Shown: piece after piece, positions 40,968 through 49,103 of the stretch | Position numbering within the stretch: the first letter of the stretch is position 1 | How the letters are laid out: every line of letters begins with the position of its first letter | NCBI GenBank assembly: GCA_001298555.1 | Contig: LJCW01000275.1 | Span: 1-64,000, forward strand | Source of the DNA: Actinobacteria bacterium OV450 | GTDB lineage: Bacteria; Actinomycetota; Actinomycetes; Streptomycetales; Streptomycetaceae | Direction: 5' to 3' | Length of the DNA: 64,000 nucleotides | The notes under the pieces: generated by a model | What the model saw: only the letters and a program-made list of their open reading frames with translations | Databases searched by the model: none | What the model was told of the DNA's origin: nothing | Program-made: the position numbers and the translations under genes

Positions 40968-41828
40968 GTGGGGTGTGCAGTGGCTGGGAAGCTCGCCGTC
41001 ATCGGTGCCGGACTTATGGGTTCCGGAATCGCTCAGGTCTCCGCTCAGGCGGGGTGGGACGTCGTTCTGCGTGATGTCACCGACGCCGCTCTGACCCGCG
41101 GCACCGACGGCATCAAGGCCTCGTACGACAAGTTCGTCTCCAAGGGGAGGATGACGGCCGAGGACGCCGAGGCCGCGCTCGCCCGCATCAAGACGACCAC
41201 CGACCTCGACGCGGTCGCCGACGTCGACATCGTCGTCGAGGCCGTCTTCGAGAAGCTCGAGGTCAAGCACGAGATCTTCCGCGCGCTCGACAAGCTCGTA
41301 CGGGACGACGCGATCCTCGCGTCCAACACCTCCGCCATCCCGATCACCAAGATCGCGGCCGTGACGGAGCGTCCGGAGCGGGTCGTCGGCGCGCACTTCT
41401 TCTCGCCCGTCCCGATGATGCAGCTCTGCGAGCTCGTCCGCGGTTACAAGACGAGCGATGAGACCCTCGCGGCCACGCGGGCGTTCGCCGAGTCGGTCGG
41501 CAAGACCTGTATCGTCGTCAACCGCGACGTCGCCGGTTTCGTGACGACCCGTCTGATCTCCGCCCTGGTCGTGGAAGCCGCGAAGCTGTACGAATCGGGC
41601 GTGGCCTCCGCCGAGGACATCGACATCGCCTGCAAGCTCGGCTTCGGCCACGCCATGGGGCCGCTCGCCACCGCCGACCTCACCGGCGTCGACATCCTGC
41701 TGCACGCCACGAGCAACATCTACACCGAATCCCAGGACGAGAAGTTCGCGCCGCCGGAGCTGATGCGCCGCATGGTGGACGCCGGCGACTTCGGCCGCAA
41801 GAGCGGGCAGGGCTTCTACAAGCACTGA
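40968..41828 (+). CDS. 3-hydroxybutyryl-CoA dehydrogenase
   Basis: 286 residues (282 if GTG 40980 is used). NAD(P)-dependent oxidation of 3-hydroxyacyl-CoA, HAD family. Rossmann motif VIGAGLMGSGIA at 11-22; catalytic H143 (GAHFFSPVPMM) with E155; NTSAIPI; C-terminal domain VGKTCIVVNRDVAGFVTTRLISAL and GHAMGPLATADLTGVD. The start is ambiguous between GTG 40968 and GTG 40980; both have weak ribosome sites. It is a single-gene unit with a terminator after it. It acts in butyrate/polyhydroxybutyrate or ethylmalonyl-CoA metabolism together with thiolases such as the one at 58781. Confidence 0.93.
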   Translation: MGCAVAGKLAVIGAGLMGSGIAQVSAQAGWDVVLRDVTDAALTRGTDGIKASYDKFVSKGRMTAEDAEAALARIKTTTDLDAVADVDIVVEAVFEKLEVKHEIFRALDKLVRDDAILASNTSAIPITKIAAVTERPERVVGAHFFSPVPMMQLCELVRGYKTSDETLAATRAFAESVGKTCIVVNRDVAGFVTTRLISALVVEAAKLYESGVASAEDIDIACKLGFGHAMGPLATADLTGVDILLHATSNIYTESQDEKFAPPELMRRMVDAGDFGRKSGQGFYKH

Positions 41829-41840
41829 GCCGCCGAGCCG

Positions 41841-41872
41841 CGAACGGCGCCCGGCCACCGGGCGCCTGTTCG
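41841..41872 (+). terminator. Terminator of the dehydrogenase gene
   Basis: 14-bp stem with one bulged T (41841-41854 with 41858-41872) and a 3-base loop, 12 bases after the stop. Confidence 0.85.
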
Positions 41873-42030
41873 AATACCTGCACCCGCACGGGTGAATTAG
41901 GTATCGGTTCGCTCACGGTCGGCAACTTCCCCGCCCGCGCGGCAGTCAGTTGCAGTGAGAGTTGCCGACCACGGACCAGTCGGATCCCTTCCCTCGGATC
42001 CCCACATACCCAGGACTGCCGGGAGCACAT

Positions 42031-42354
42031 ATGCACATCAGGGGCGACCACGCCGAACTCGCTGTCGGGGGCCGCCTCGACGTGCGCAGCGCGGCGGACG
42101 CCCGTACGGCCCTCCACTCCGCCCTCGACGACGGCCACGGCGACCTCGTGCTGGACCTCACCGGGCTCGACTCCTGGGACGCGACCGGACTCGGCGTGAT
42201 CATGGGAGCCCACCGGCGGGCCGGCCGGACCGGCCGCCGCCTCGTCCTGCGCGGAGTGCCGCCGCAGATGCAGCGCCTCCTCGTCGCCACCCGGCTGCAC
42301 CGTATCCTCGCGATCGAGGGCGGCCTGGAAGCGGAATCCCTCCCGCGGGTCTGA
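42031..42354 (+). CDS. STAS-domain protein (anti-sigma factor antagonist-like)
   Basis: 107 residues, one STAS domain. In anti-anti-sigma factors the phosphorylatable Ser lies in a D-S-S-G-L-G loop; here the loop reads LDSWDATGLGVIMGA with A51-T52, so only a threonine is available. ATG 42031 with GGGAG 5 bases upstream; a longer TTG-started form is possible. No anti-sigma kinase or sigma factor gene is adjacent. It might be controlled by phosphorylation of T52 or be constitutively active. Confidence 0.85.
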   Translation: MHIRGDHAELAVGGRLDVRSAADARTALHSALDDGHGDLVLDLTGLDSWDATGLGVIMGAHRRAGRTGRRLVLRGVPPQMQRLLVATRLHRILAIEGGLEAESLPRV

Positions 42355-42547
42355 AGCGGTCCACCGCCCACGCCTCCTGCGCAAACGTAACGGTCCGGTG
42401 GTGATGGCACCCCTGCGGTTCCCCGTGCGACCGGGCACCGTCTAGGGTTCGGGCGGTAACCGGACCCGTAGCGACAGCGGAATGTGCGAAGGCCGGACGG
42501 TACGACACGACGGCGACGGCGCAGAGCGCGATCGGGGGGACCAACAC

Positions 42548-45043
42548 ATGGACCGCACGCAGGGGCAGTCCGAACCGGTGGAGCGGTCCGCGGTGGCACC
42601 CGCGCCCCCCGCGGAGACGTCCGGGGCGCCCGGGGCTCCTGCGGCGTCCGGGAGCCCGGCCGGATCCGTCCCGGGCCTCCCGGCCCCCGCTCCCGGCCCC
42701 GTTGCGCGGATCGTGACCCTCACCGCCGGGGACTTCACCCTGACCGTGAACCCCGTCGACGGCAGTGAGATCGAACCGCGCCGGCCCGGCACGGGCGGCA
42801 CCGCCCCCGCCAAGCGGGACGCCGTCGGCCGCAGCGCCCGTGACGCCGCCGCGCGGCCGCCCGCCCGGCCCGGCCCCGCGGCCCCGGTCCTGCCGCTCCT
42901 CGCGCGCGAGGAGGAACGGGCACGGCTCGTACGGCTGCTGAGCCGCGGCCGCTCCATACGGCTGACCGGACCCGCCGGATCCGGACGCACGGCCCTCCTC
43001 GACGCGGTCGCCGCGGACTGCGCGGGGCTGGCACCCGACGGCGTGGTCCGGCTCAGCGGATACGGGCAGCAGCAGCCCGGCGAACTGCTGCACGCGCTGT
43101 ACGCCGCCGTGTACGAGGCCTCCCGGGAACGCCCCGAGCGAACCCAACTCCTCACCCGGGTACGGGACATCGGCGCCATCGTGCTCCTCGACGACCTGGA
43201 GATGGGCGGCGCCCCCCTCGACGAGCTGCTCCGCGCCACCCCCGAATGCGCCTACCTGCTGGCGGCCACCCCCGACACCCGCGCCCCCTCCGACGACTCG
43301 CACCTGGAAGAGGTCTTCCTCGGCGGACTCGGCCGGGCCGAGTGCCTGGAACTCCTCGAAACCGGCATCGGACGGGCCCTGACCGAGGAGGAGAGCGCCT
43401 GGGCGGGAGACCTGCGGTTCGCGTCCGAGGGGCTGCCGCTGCGCTTCGTCCAGGCGGCCGCACTGCTGCGCCAGCGCGACGAACGCAACCTCACCGCGTC
43501 CGGCGACGAGGACGAGGAACCCGGCGTCTTCGAAGAGCGGCAGCGGGACGCCGCGTTCATCCCCCTCCCGACCCTGGCGGAGGGCGCCGCCCCCGCCGAG
43601 CTGCTGGCCTCCCGGGTCAGCGAGTCGGCCCGGGCGGCGCTGCGGATCGCGTGCGCGCTCGGCGGTGAACTGCCGCACCACGCCCACCTGCCCGCCCTCG
43701 TGGGGGACACCCACGCCGACGCGGCCGTCGCCGAACTGCTCGGCTGCGGACTGCTCACCCCGGTGGGCAGCCGCTACCGGCTGGCCGCCGGGGTCGCACG
43801 GCAGCTGGAGGAGGCCGGGTTCGGCGACACCGCGGACGAGGAGGCCCGCACGGCCGCCCGCCACTACGCCTGGTGGACCGGACACGCCTCGGTGACCCCG
43901 GAGCGGGTCGCGGCGGAAGCCGACGCGGTGCTGGCGGCGCTGGCCGGGGCCGACGTGGTGGCCGCCGTACTGCTGGCCCGGACTGCGGCACCGGCGTTCG
44001 CGGCCTCCCGGCACTGGGAGGCCTGGGAGCGGGTGCTGCGCTCCGGGGCGGAGGCCGCGCGCAAGGCGGGAGAGGTCGCGGAACAGGCGTACTTCCACCA
44101 CGAACTCGGCGTGCTCGCCCTGTGCGAGGGACGCCTGGACCGGGCCAGGGCCGAACTCGAGGCGTCCATAGGCCTGCGGGGCGCGCTCGCCGACAAGCGG
44201 GGCACGGTGGCGGGCCGTCGGGCACTCGCCCTCGTCACGGACCGCGAGAAGGCGGGCGTGGAGGTGTCCCCGCCGCTGCGGCTGGAGGCGCCGCCGGCCG
44301 CGGCCCCGGCGACTCCCACGTCCGCGGTCGCGCCGGAGGCGGTGACGACCGTGTTGCCGGCCGCGACGACGCCCGCGTCGCCCGTGACGTCCGCGTCGGT
44401 CACGACCCCGATGGCCCCCGTCGTGCCGGTGATCGGACGGCCGGCGGTGGCGCCGACGACCCTGTCGGACGTGTTCGAGGACGCCTTCCCCCTCGACGCG
44501 AAGCCGACGCCGGCTGTGCCTTCGCCCTCGCCCGCGCGCCCCTCCGCCGCGGCGGCGCGTGCGCGTGCGCAGGCACGCCGGAAGCCGGTGCTGCTGGCGG
44601 CGGCGGGAGCGCTGACGGTGGCGGTGCTGGGCACGGTGGTCGCCCTGACGATGACGGGCTCGGACGACCCCGAGGTCCCCGCGGGCGGTACCGGCCCGGC
44701 GGTGTCGTCGACGCCGACGCCCGAGACGGGCGTGGCGGGAACCAGCGGGAACGATCCTGCACCGGATCCGGGGACGACCGCCCCCGATGCCTCGGCTTCC
44801 GGCACCCCGGAACGGGGCGTCAGCCCGGACCCGAACCAGCCGTCCCGTACGCCGACGCGCAGGCCGCAGACCTCGCCCGGGCACACTCCGCCGACGTCGG
44901 ACCCGAACCCGAACCCGAATCCGAAGCCGTCGTCCCCGGGCCCCGACCCCACACCCCCCACGCCGACGCCCCCCTCGACGCCGACGCCCACGCCGACCCC
45001 CACCCCCACGGCGAGCCCGGCCGGCAGCCCGTCGAGCACATAG
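42548..45043 (+). CDS. Large STAND-like P-loop ATPase with one TM and Pro/Thr-rich tail
   Basis: 831 residues. Ala/Pro-rich N-terminus (1-115); an AAA/STAND-type NTPase module with Walker A GPAGSGRT (141-148) and Walker B IVLLDDLE (211-218), AYLLAATPDTR as sensor region and a LuxR-MalT-like winged-helix region (about 350-440); a short helical-repeat part (about 470-560: VLLARTAAPAFAASRHWEAWERVLRSGAEAARKAGEVAEQAYFHHELGVLALCEGRLDRARAELEASIGLR, TPR-like); an Ala/Val/Thr-rich linker; one membrane helix at about 679-702; and a Pro/Thr/Ser tail of about 129 residues (PTPTPTPT) outside. ATG 42548 with GGGGGGA 6 bases upstream. I know homologues only as ATP/GTP-binding proteins. The layout suggests an ATPase in the cytoplasm sensing or contacting the cell wall. 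Confidence 0.8.
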   Translation: MDRTQGQSEPVERSAVAPAPPAETSGAPGAPAASGSPAGSVPGLPAPAPGPVARIVTLTAGDFTLTVNPVDGSEIEPRRPGTGGTAPAKRDAVGRSARDAAARPPARPGPAAPVLPLLAREEERARLVRLLSRGRSIRLTGPAGSGRTALLDAVAADCAGLAPDGVVRLSGYGQQQPGELLHALYAAVYEASRERPERTQLLTRVRDIGAIVLLDDLEMGGAPLDELLRATPECAYLLAATPDTRAPSDDSHLEEVFLGGLGRAECLELLETGIGRALTEEESAWAGDLRFASEGLPLRFVQAAALLRQRDERNLTASGDEDEEPGVFEERQRDAAFIPLPTLAEGAAPAELLASRVSESARAALRIACALGGELPHHAHLPALVGDTHADAAVAELLGCGLLTPVGSRYRLAAGVARQLEEAGFGDTADEEARTAARHYAWWTGHASVTPERVAAEADAVLAALAGADVVAAVLLARTAAPAFAASRHWEAWERVLRSGAEAARKAGEVAEQAYFHHELGVLALCEGRLDRARAELEASIGLRGALADKRGTVAGRRALALVTDREKAGVEVSPPLRLEAPPAAAPATPTSAVAPEAVTTVLPAATTPASPVTSASVTTPMAPVVPVIGRPAVAPTTLSDVFEDAFPLDAKPTPAVPSPSPARPSAAAARARAQARRKPVLLAAAGALTVAVLGTVVALTMTGSDDPEVPAGGTGPAVSSTPTPETGVAGTSGNDPAPDPGTTAPDASASGTPERGVSPDPNQPSRTPTRRPQTSPGHTPPTSDPNPNPNPKPSSPGPDPTPPTPTPPSTPTPTPTPTPTASPAGSPSST

Positions 45044-45125
45044 GGGAGCCCCGCGGCGTTCGGGGCGGCGGGGCGGTGGGGCGGGGCGATGGGGCTCGGG
45101 GCGGGAGCCCCGCGGTCGCCTCCGG

Positions 45126-45797
45126 TCAGAACAGGCGGAGCTTGTCGTCCTCGATGCCGCGGAGGGCGTCGTAGTCCAGGACCACGCAGTCCATGCCGCG
45201 GTCCGTGGCCAGAACGCGCGCCTGCGGCTTGATCTCCTGGGCCGCGAACACACCCCGGACCGGGGCCAGGTGCGGGTCGCGGTTCAGGAGCTCCAGGTAG
45301 CGGGTCAGCTGCTCGACGCCGTCGATCTCGCCGCGCCGCTTGATCTCCACCGCCACCGTCGCGCCGGAGGCGTCCCTGCACAGGATGTCCACCGGCCCGA
45401 TCGCCGTCATGTACTCGCGCCGGATCAGCGTGTAGCCGTCACCGAGCGTTTCGATCCGGTCGGCCAGCAGTTCCTGCAGGTGTGCCTCGACGCCGTCCTT
45501 GATCAGACCGGGGTCGACGCCGAGCTCGTGGGAGGAGTCGTGGAGGACTTCCTCCATGGTGATGATGAGCTTCTCGCCCGCCTTGTTGATGACCGTCCAG
45601 ACGCCGGCCTCATCGCCGCTCCCCTCCTTGAGGGTGCACGGGGGCGACATCCAGTTGAGCGGTTTGTACGCCCGGTCGTCCGCGTGGATCGAGACACTGC
45701 CGTCGGCCTTCACGAGGATCAGACGGGGTGCCGAGGGCAGGTGGGCGGTGAGCCGGCCCGCGTAGTCGACGGAGCAGCGGGCAATGACGAGACGCAT
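45126..45797 (-). CDS. nucS: Mismatch-specific endonuclease NucS/EndoMS
   Basis: 223 residues. N-terminal DNA-binding/dimer domain and C-terminal RecB-like nuclease domain with D137 (GPVDILC), E151 and K153 (VAVEIKRRG), the metal-binding D-ExK set. NucS performs non-canonical mismatch repair in actinobacteria, which lack MutS-MutL; it cuts both strands at G:T, G:G and T:T mismatches. The C-terminus DDKLRLF resembles the sliding-clamp-binding tail. ATG 45797; TAGCGT (plus 45806-45811) lies 8 bases upstream, so the message is nearly leaderless. Divergent from the SCO5389-family gene. Confidence 0.95.
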   Translation of the reverse strand: MRLVIARCSVDYAGRLTAHLPSAPRLILVKADGSVSIHADDRAYKPLNWMSPPCTLKEGSGDEAGVWTVINKAGEKLIITMEEVLHDSSHELGVDPGLIKDGVEAHLQELLADRIETLGDGYTLIRREYMTAIGPVDILCRDASGATVAVEIKRRGEIDGVEQLTRYLELLNRDPHLAPVRGVFAAQEIKPQARVLATDRGMDCVVLDYDALRGIEDDKLRLF

Positions 45798-46017
45798 GGT
45801 CGGCAACGCTACTCGACCGACGGCCCTCCACGCGATTCGCCCCCGAAAGCCCCGTTCGCCGATGGCGCGTTGTATGCGCATTCTCCTGGTGCGCCACCCA
45901 CGGGGCGCCTACCGTGGTGAGCGGGAGGTGGCGGAGCGTGCACTCTGCGTCGCGGCCTCCTTCCCTGCCCGTAAGACTCCGGCAACCCAATCGGCCGGGG
46001 TCGCGAGAGGAGAACCC
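45798..46017. promoter_or_regulatory. Divergent promoter region nucS / SCO5389-family gene
   Basis: 220 bases. The nucS -10 (TAGCGT on the minus strand) is clear; the plus-strand promoter is not obvious. No gene seen. Confidence 0.5.
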
Positions 46018-46410
46018 ATGTCGCTCGACGTCTCACCGGCCCTACTCGAACAGGCCGAGCGAGGCGAGGTCGACGAAGCCGCTTTCGTCGACTGCGTCCG
46101 GACCTCCCTGCCCTTCGCGTGGGAGATGATCAGCTCGCTGGTGGCCCAGCTGAAGGTGGACGGCGGAGAGTTCGCCGACAACCAGACGCCGCCGCCCGAC
46201 GAGCAGGCGCGTGGCCAGCTGCTGCGTGCCCTTGCGAGTGACGCGATAAGGGGTGCGCTGCAGCGGCACTTCGGGGTGCGCCTGGCGTTCCAGAACTGCC
46301 ACCGGGTGGCCGTGTTCCCCCTGGATCCCTCCTCGGACGACCGGCTCGCCAAGTTCACTTCGATCCGCGGCCAGCTGCTCAACCAGTCGCCCGAGCTCCG
46401 GGACTGCTGA
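46018..46410 (+). CDS. SCO5389-family protein
   Basis: 130 residues, helical, no membrane segment. MSLDVSPALLEQAERGEVDEAAFVDCVRTSLPFAWEMISSLVAQL, then QTPPPDEQARGQLLRALASDAIRGALQRHFGVRLAFQNCHRVAVFPL. I recognise it as the actinobacterial family named after SCO5389; function unknown. ATG 46018 with GAGAGGAGAA directly upstream. The frame after the TGA continues open into an 18-bp repeat that would code for Tyr-Asp-Gln-Gln-His-Pro units. Confidence 0.85.
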   Translation: MSLDVSPALLEQAERGEVDEAAFVDCVRTSLPFAWEMISSLVAQLKVDGGEFADNQTPPPDEQARGQLLRALASDAIRGALQRHFGVRLAFQNCHRVAVFPLDPSSDDRLAKFTSIRGQLLNQSPELRDC

Positions 46411-46422
46411 CCGTACGACCCG

Positions 46423-46500
46423 TACGACCAGCAGCACCCGTCATACCGGCAGCACCCGCACGACCAACAGCACCCGTACGACCAGCAAGGCCGGTACGAC
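46423..46500. repeat. Imperfect 18-bp tandem repeat, about four units
   Basis: CAGCAGCACCCG-type cores begin at 46429, 46447, 46465 and 46483, each followed by a TACGAC-like hexamer. They lie just after the stop of the preceding gene and stay in its frame. Confidence 0.75.
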
Positions 46501-46545
46501 CGCGTACGTCCTGCACGAAAGGCCCAGCCCGCACGACCGTACTCC

Positions 46546-46597
46546 GCTGCCGCTCCGTATCGCGGGAGGTGTGTGCCACTGATACCGGAGCGGCAGC
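46546..46597. terminator. Bidirectional terminator between convergent genes
   Basis: GCTGCCGCTCCG (46546-46557) pairs with CGGAGCGGCAGC (46586-46597), extended by ATAC/GTAT. It separates the SCO5389-family gene from the luciferase-like gene. Confidence 0.8.
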
Positions 46598-46598
46598 C

Positions 46599-47618
46599 TC
46601 AGCCGAGGCGGGGCAGGACCTCGGCGCCGAGGCGCCGTACGTTCTCCTCCGTCGAGGCGAGATCCCCGGACCCCTCCGCCAGCAGGGCGAAGCGCGTGAT
46701 GCCCGTCCGCTCCGCCGTGGCCGCCAGCCGGTCCGCCGCGAGCCTCGGGGTGCCCACGGGGTGCAGAGCGCAGAGCAGCTCCGTGTAGGCGACGGGGTCC
46801 CGCATCGTGCGTTCCCGGCCGTCCACGGTCACGTGCGCGTCCAGCCCCTGCTTCAGCCAGCCCGGCATCGCCTTCATCAGGGCCTCCCGGGCGTCCGCCG
46901 TACGGTCCGCCAGCTGGCACACGCCCGCCGACACGTGCGGGGCGTCCGGGTCGTGGCCCGCCGCCGCGGCCGTACGCCGGTACAGGGCGACCATCTCCGC
47001 CTTGTCCTCGTCCCCGCAGTGCATGCCCAGCAGCATCGGCAGCCCCCGCTCCGCGGCCAGCCGGACCGACGCGGGAGACGTGCAGGCGACGATCACTTCC
47101 GGCCCTGATCCGTCCCCGTCCAGCGCCTCCGACGGGCGCGGTACGACGGCCACCTCGCGGAACCCGTACCGCTCGCCGGCTGCCGCCACCCGCGGCTCGG
47201 TGAGCCAGCGCCGCAGCAGGTCCAGGCCCTCCGGGAACTCCTTCTCGTACGCGTCCAGGCCCCCGCCGAACACCTCCAGGTCCACCCAGGGCCCGCCCCG
47301 CCCCACCCCCAGGGTGAACCGGCCGCCCGAGGTCAGGTGCAGCAGTGCCGCCTGCTCGCCGAGGGCCACCGGGTGCGTGCTCGGCAGCACGCTCACCGCC
47401 GTGCCCACCCGCAGCCGCCGGGTCCGTCCCAGCAGCAGGGCCGCCAGCGTCACCGCCGACGGGCAGACCCCGTACGGGACGAAATGGTGTTCGGCGAGCC
47501 AGACCGAGTCGAGCCCGGACTCCTCGGCCACCTCGGCCGTCCGCACCGCCCGGTGCAGCGCCTCCCCCTGTCCCTGGCCCGGGAACTGGGCCGCCAGTAC
47601 AAACGCTCCTACGCGCAT
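46599..47618 (-). CDS. Luciferase-like flavin-dependent oxidoreductase (LLM class)
   Basis: 339 residues, bacterial-luciferase-like TIM barrel using FMNH2 or F420. MRVGAFVLAAQFPGQ, SVWLAEHHFVPYGVCPSAVTLAALLLGRTRRLRVGTAVSVLPSTHPVALGEQAALLHLTSGGRFTLGVGRGGPWVDLEVFG is the classical pattern; LAEHHF and the RLRVGTAV strand are diagnostic. ATG at plus 47616-47618 with AAAGG 4 bases upstream. Cofactor and substrate cannot be told. It is a single-gene unit. Confidence 0.9.
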   Translation of the reverse strand: MRVGAFVLAAQFPGQGQGEALHRAVRTAEVAEESGLDSVWLAEHHFVPYGVCPSAVTLAALLLGRTRRLRVGTAVSVLPSTHPVALGEQAALLHLTSGGRFTLGVGRGGPWVDLEVFGGGLDAYEKEFPEGLDLLRRWLTEPRVAAAGERYGFREVAVVPRPSEALDGDGSGPEVIVACTSPASVRLAAERGLPMLLGMHCGDEDKAEMVALYRRTAAAAGHDPDAPHVSAGVCQLADRTADAREALMKAMPGWLKQGLDAHVTVDGRERTMRDPVAYTELLCALHPVGTPRLAADRLAATAERTGITRFALLAEGSGDLASTEENVRRLGAEVLPRLG

Positions 47619-47868
47619 CGCCTTTACCCTCCTCGTGGCTGACGCGGCCTCCCCCAGGTGGACCGGTTTCCTCTGTTGGCAACAACGTCTGACACGTGCC
47701 AAAGGCACGGCCTGACAGGAAAGTTATTGGGATAGTCAGGCCAGTCGACGCCACGGCGTCGGCGTCGGCTCCGTCAGCCGGCCTCTGTCAGCCACCCTGC
47801 GGGTACCCGGCCTCGCTGCGCGTAGTCTGGGAGAAAGTCACTGCCGTCCGCCCATCCGTGAGGTATAC

Positions 47869-48216
47869 GTGTCACCGCGCCACAACCGCCCCAGGGGCGG
47901 CGGGAATCCAGCCGATCGTCCGGAACCCGGCTCGGGCACCGGTTCGGGGGGCCTGGACCGGTTCGGTCTGGAACGGACCGAGGAGTACCAGGGCGAGGAG
48001 TGGAGGGTCCGGCACGTGGCGGGCGCGAGCGCGGCGGGCAAACGCTACCGCTGCCCGGGCTGCGACCAGGAGATCCCCTCGGGCACCCCGCACCTGGTGG
48101 CCTGGCCGGAGTACGGCGGCGTGGACGACCGCCGGCACTGGCACAAGGCCTGCTGGAACGCGAAGGACCGCCGCACCTCGCGGGTGCAGCGGTCCAGGAA
48201 CGCCCCCAAGTACTAG
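47869..48216 (+). CDS. Small zinc-finger (HNH-like treble-clef) protein
   Basis: 115 residues. A Gly/Pro/Arg-rich N-terminus, then ASAAGKRYRCPGCDQEIPSGTPHLVAWPEYGGVDDRRHWHKACWNAKDRR: CPGC plus WHKAC provide zinc ligands of a treble-clef/HNH-like fold, but the catalytic HNH residues are not clearly present. GTG 47869 follows GAGG. Conserved in streptomycetes just before the ABC genes; probably nucleic-acid binding. TAGTCT at 47823-47828 may be its -10. Confidence 0.8.
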   Translation: MSPRHNRPRGGGNPADRPEPGSGTGSGGLDRFGLERTEEYQGEEWRVRHVAGASAAGKRYRCPGCDQEIPSGTPHLVAWPEYGGVDDRRHWHKACWNAKDRRTSRVQRSRNAPKY

Positions 48217-48269
48217 AGGTACCAGAGCCGGTCTTCGGTACCGGCGCCGGTCTTCCGGAGCAGGCGGGA

Positions 48270-49103
48270 TCAGACGTCGCGGCGGCCGACCAGCACGTAC
48301 GAGCCCGCCACCGCGGCGCCCGTCACCAGCAGGAGCAGCAGCAGCTGGGTGGCGCTGCCGGGCGTGCTCCCGGTGCCGGCGTCCGGCAGGCCGAACAGCT
48401 GCATCAGGGCGACCGGGGCGTTGTACCGCAGGATGGCGCTGCCGAGCGGGGCCATGCTCTCCCACATGCTGAGCATGCCCCCTATCACGGGCGGCAGCGT
48501 GACCAGGCCCAGCATCACGGCGATCGCCCCGGCGGAGTGCCGCAGCATCGCCCCGACCGCGAGGGCGAGCACCCCCAGCAGGGTGACGTAGAGGCAGCCG
48601 GTCAGCGCGCGGAGCCACTCCCCGCTGCCGTGATGCCCGGACGCGGTGCCGCCGCGCAGGATCGCGGAGGACAGCCCCACCACGGCCACCGAGCCCGCGA
48701 CGGCCAGGAACGCGACGGCGGCGAAGACGAGGTACTTGGCGGTCAGCACCCGGGCCCGGTCGGGGGCGGCGGTGAACGTCGTACGGATCATGCCGGTGCC
48801 GTACTCGGAAGTGATCGTCAGGACGCCGAGCACCATCACGGAGATCTGCCCCACCAGCAGCCCGAACAGGGCGGGCGCCGTGAGCGGCACCTCCTGGTAG
48901 TCGGTGGTCCGGGTCTCGGAGACGGCCAGCACCCCGATGCCGACGACGAGCAGCACCATCGAGCCGAGCGTCCACACGGTGGAGCGCACCGAGATCATCT
49001 TCGTCCACTCCGAGGCCACGGCGTGCCCGAGGTGCGGGCGGGGCGTCGGCAGGGGCGAGCTGTAGCCCTTCGGCTGGTCCGCGGTGTTCGTGGGGCCGGT
49101 CAT
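48270..49103 (-). CDS. ABC-2 type transporter permease
   Basis: 277 residues with six membrane helices. SEWTKMISVRSTVWTLGSMVLLVVG at the start and TSEYGTGMIRTTFTAAPDRARVLTAKYLVFA are the usual marks of ABC-2 permeases with drug or lantibiotic-type exporters. The start ATG overlaps the stop of the ATPase gene (ATGA). Homologous to the permease at 50433-51212, so the module is duplicated. Confidence 0.92.
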   Translation of the reverse strand: MTGPTNTADQPKGYSSPLPTPRPHLGHAVASEWTKMISVRSTVWTLGSMVLLVVGIGVLAVSETRTTDYQEVPLTAPALFGLLVGQISVMVLGVLTITSEYGTGMIRTTFTAAPDRARVLTAKYLVFAAVAFLAVAGSVAVVGLSSAILRGGTASGHHGSGEWLRALTGCLYVTLLGVLALAVGAMLRHSAGAIAVMLGLVTLPPVIGGMLSMWESMAPLGSAILRYNAPVALMQLFGLPDAGTGSTPGSATQLLLLLLVTGAAVAGSYVLVGRRDV

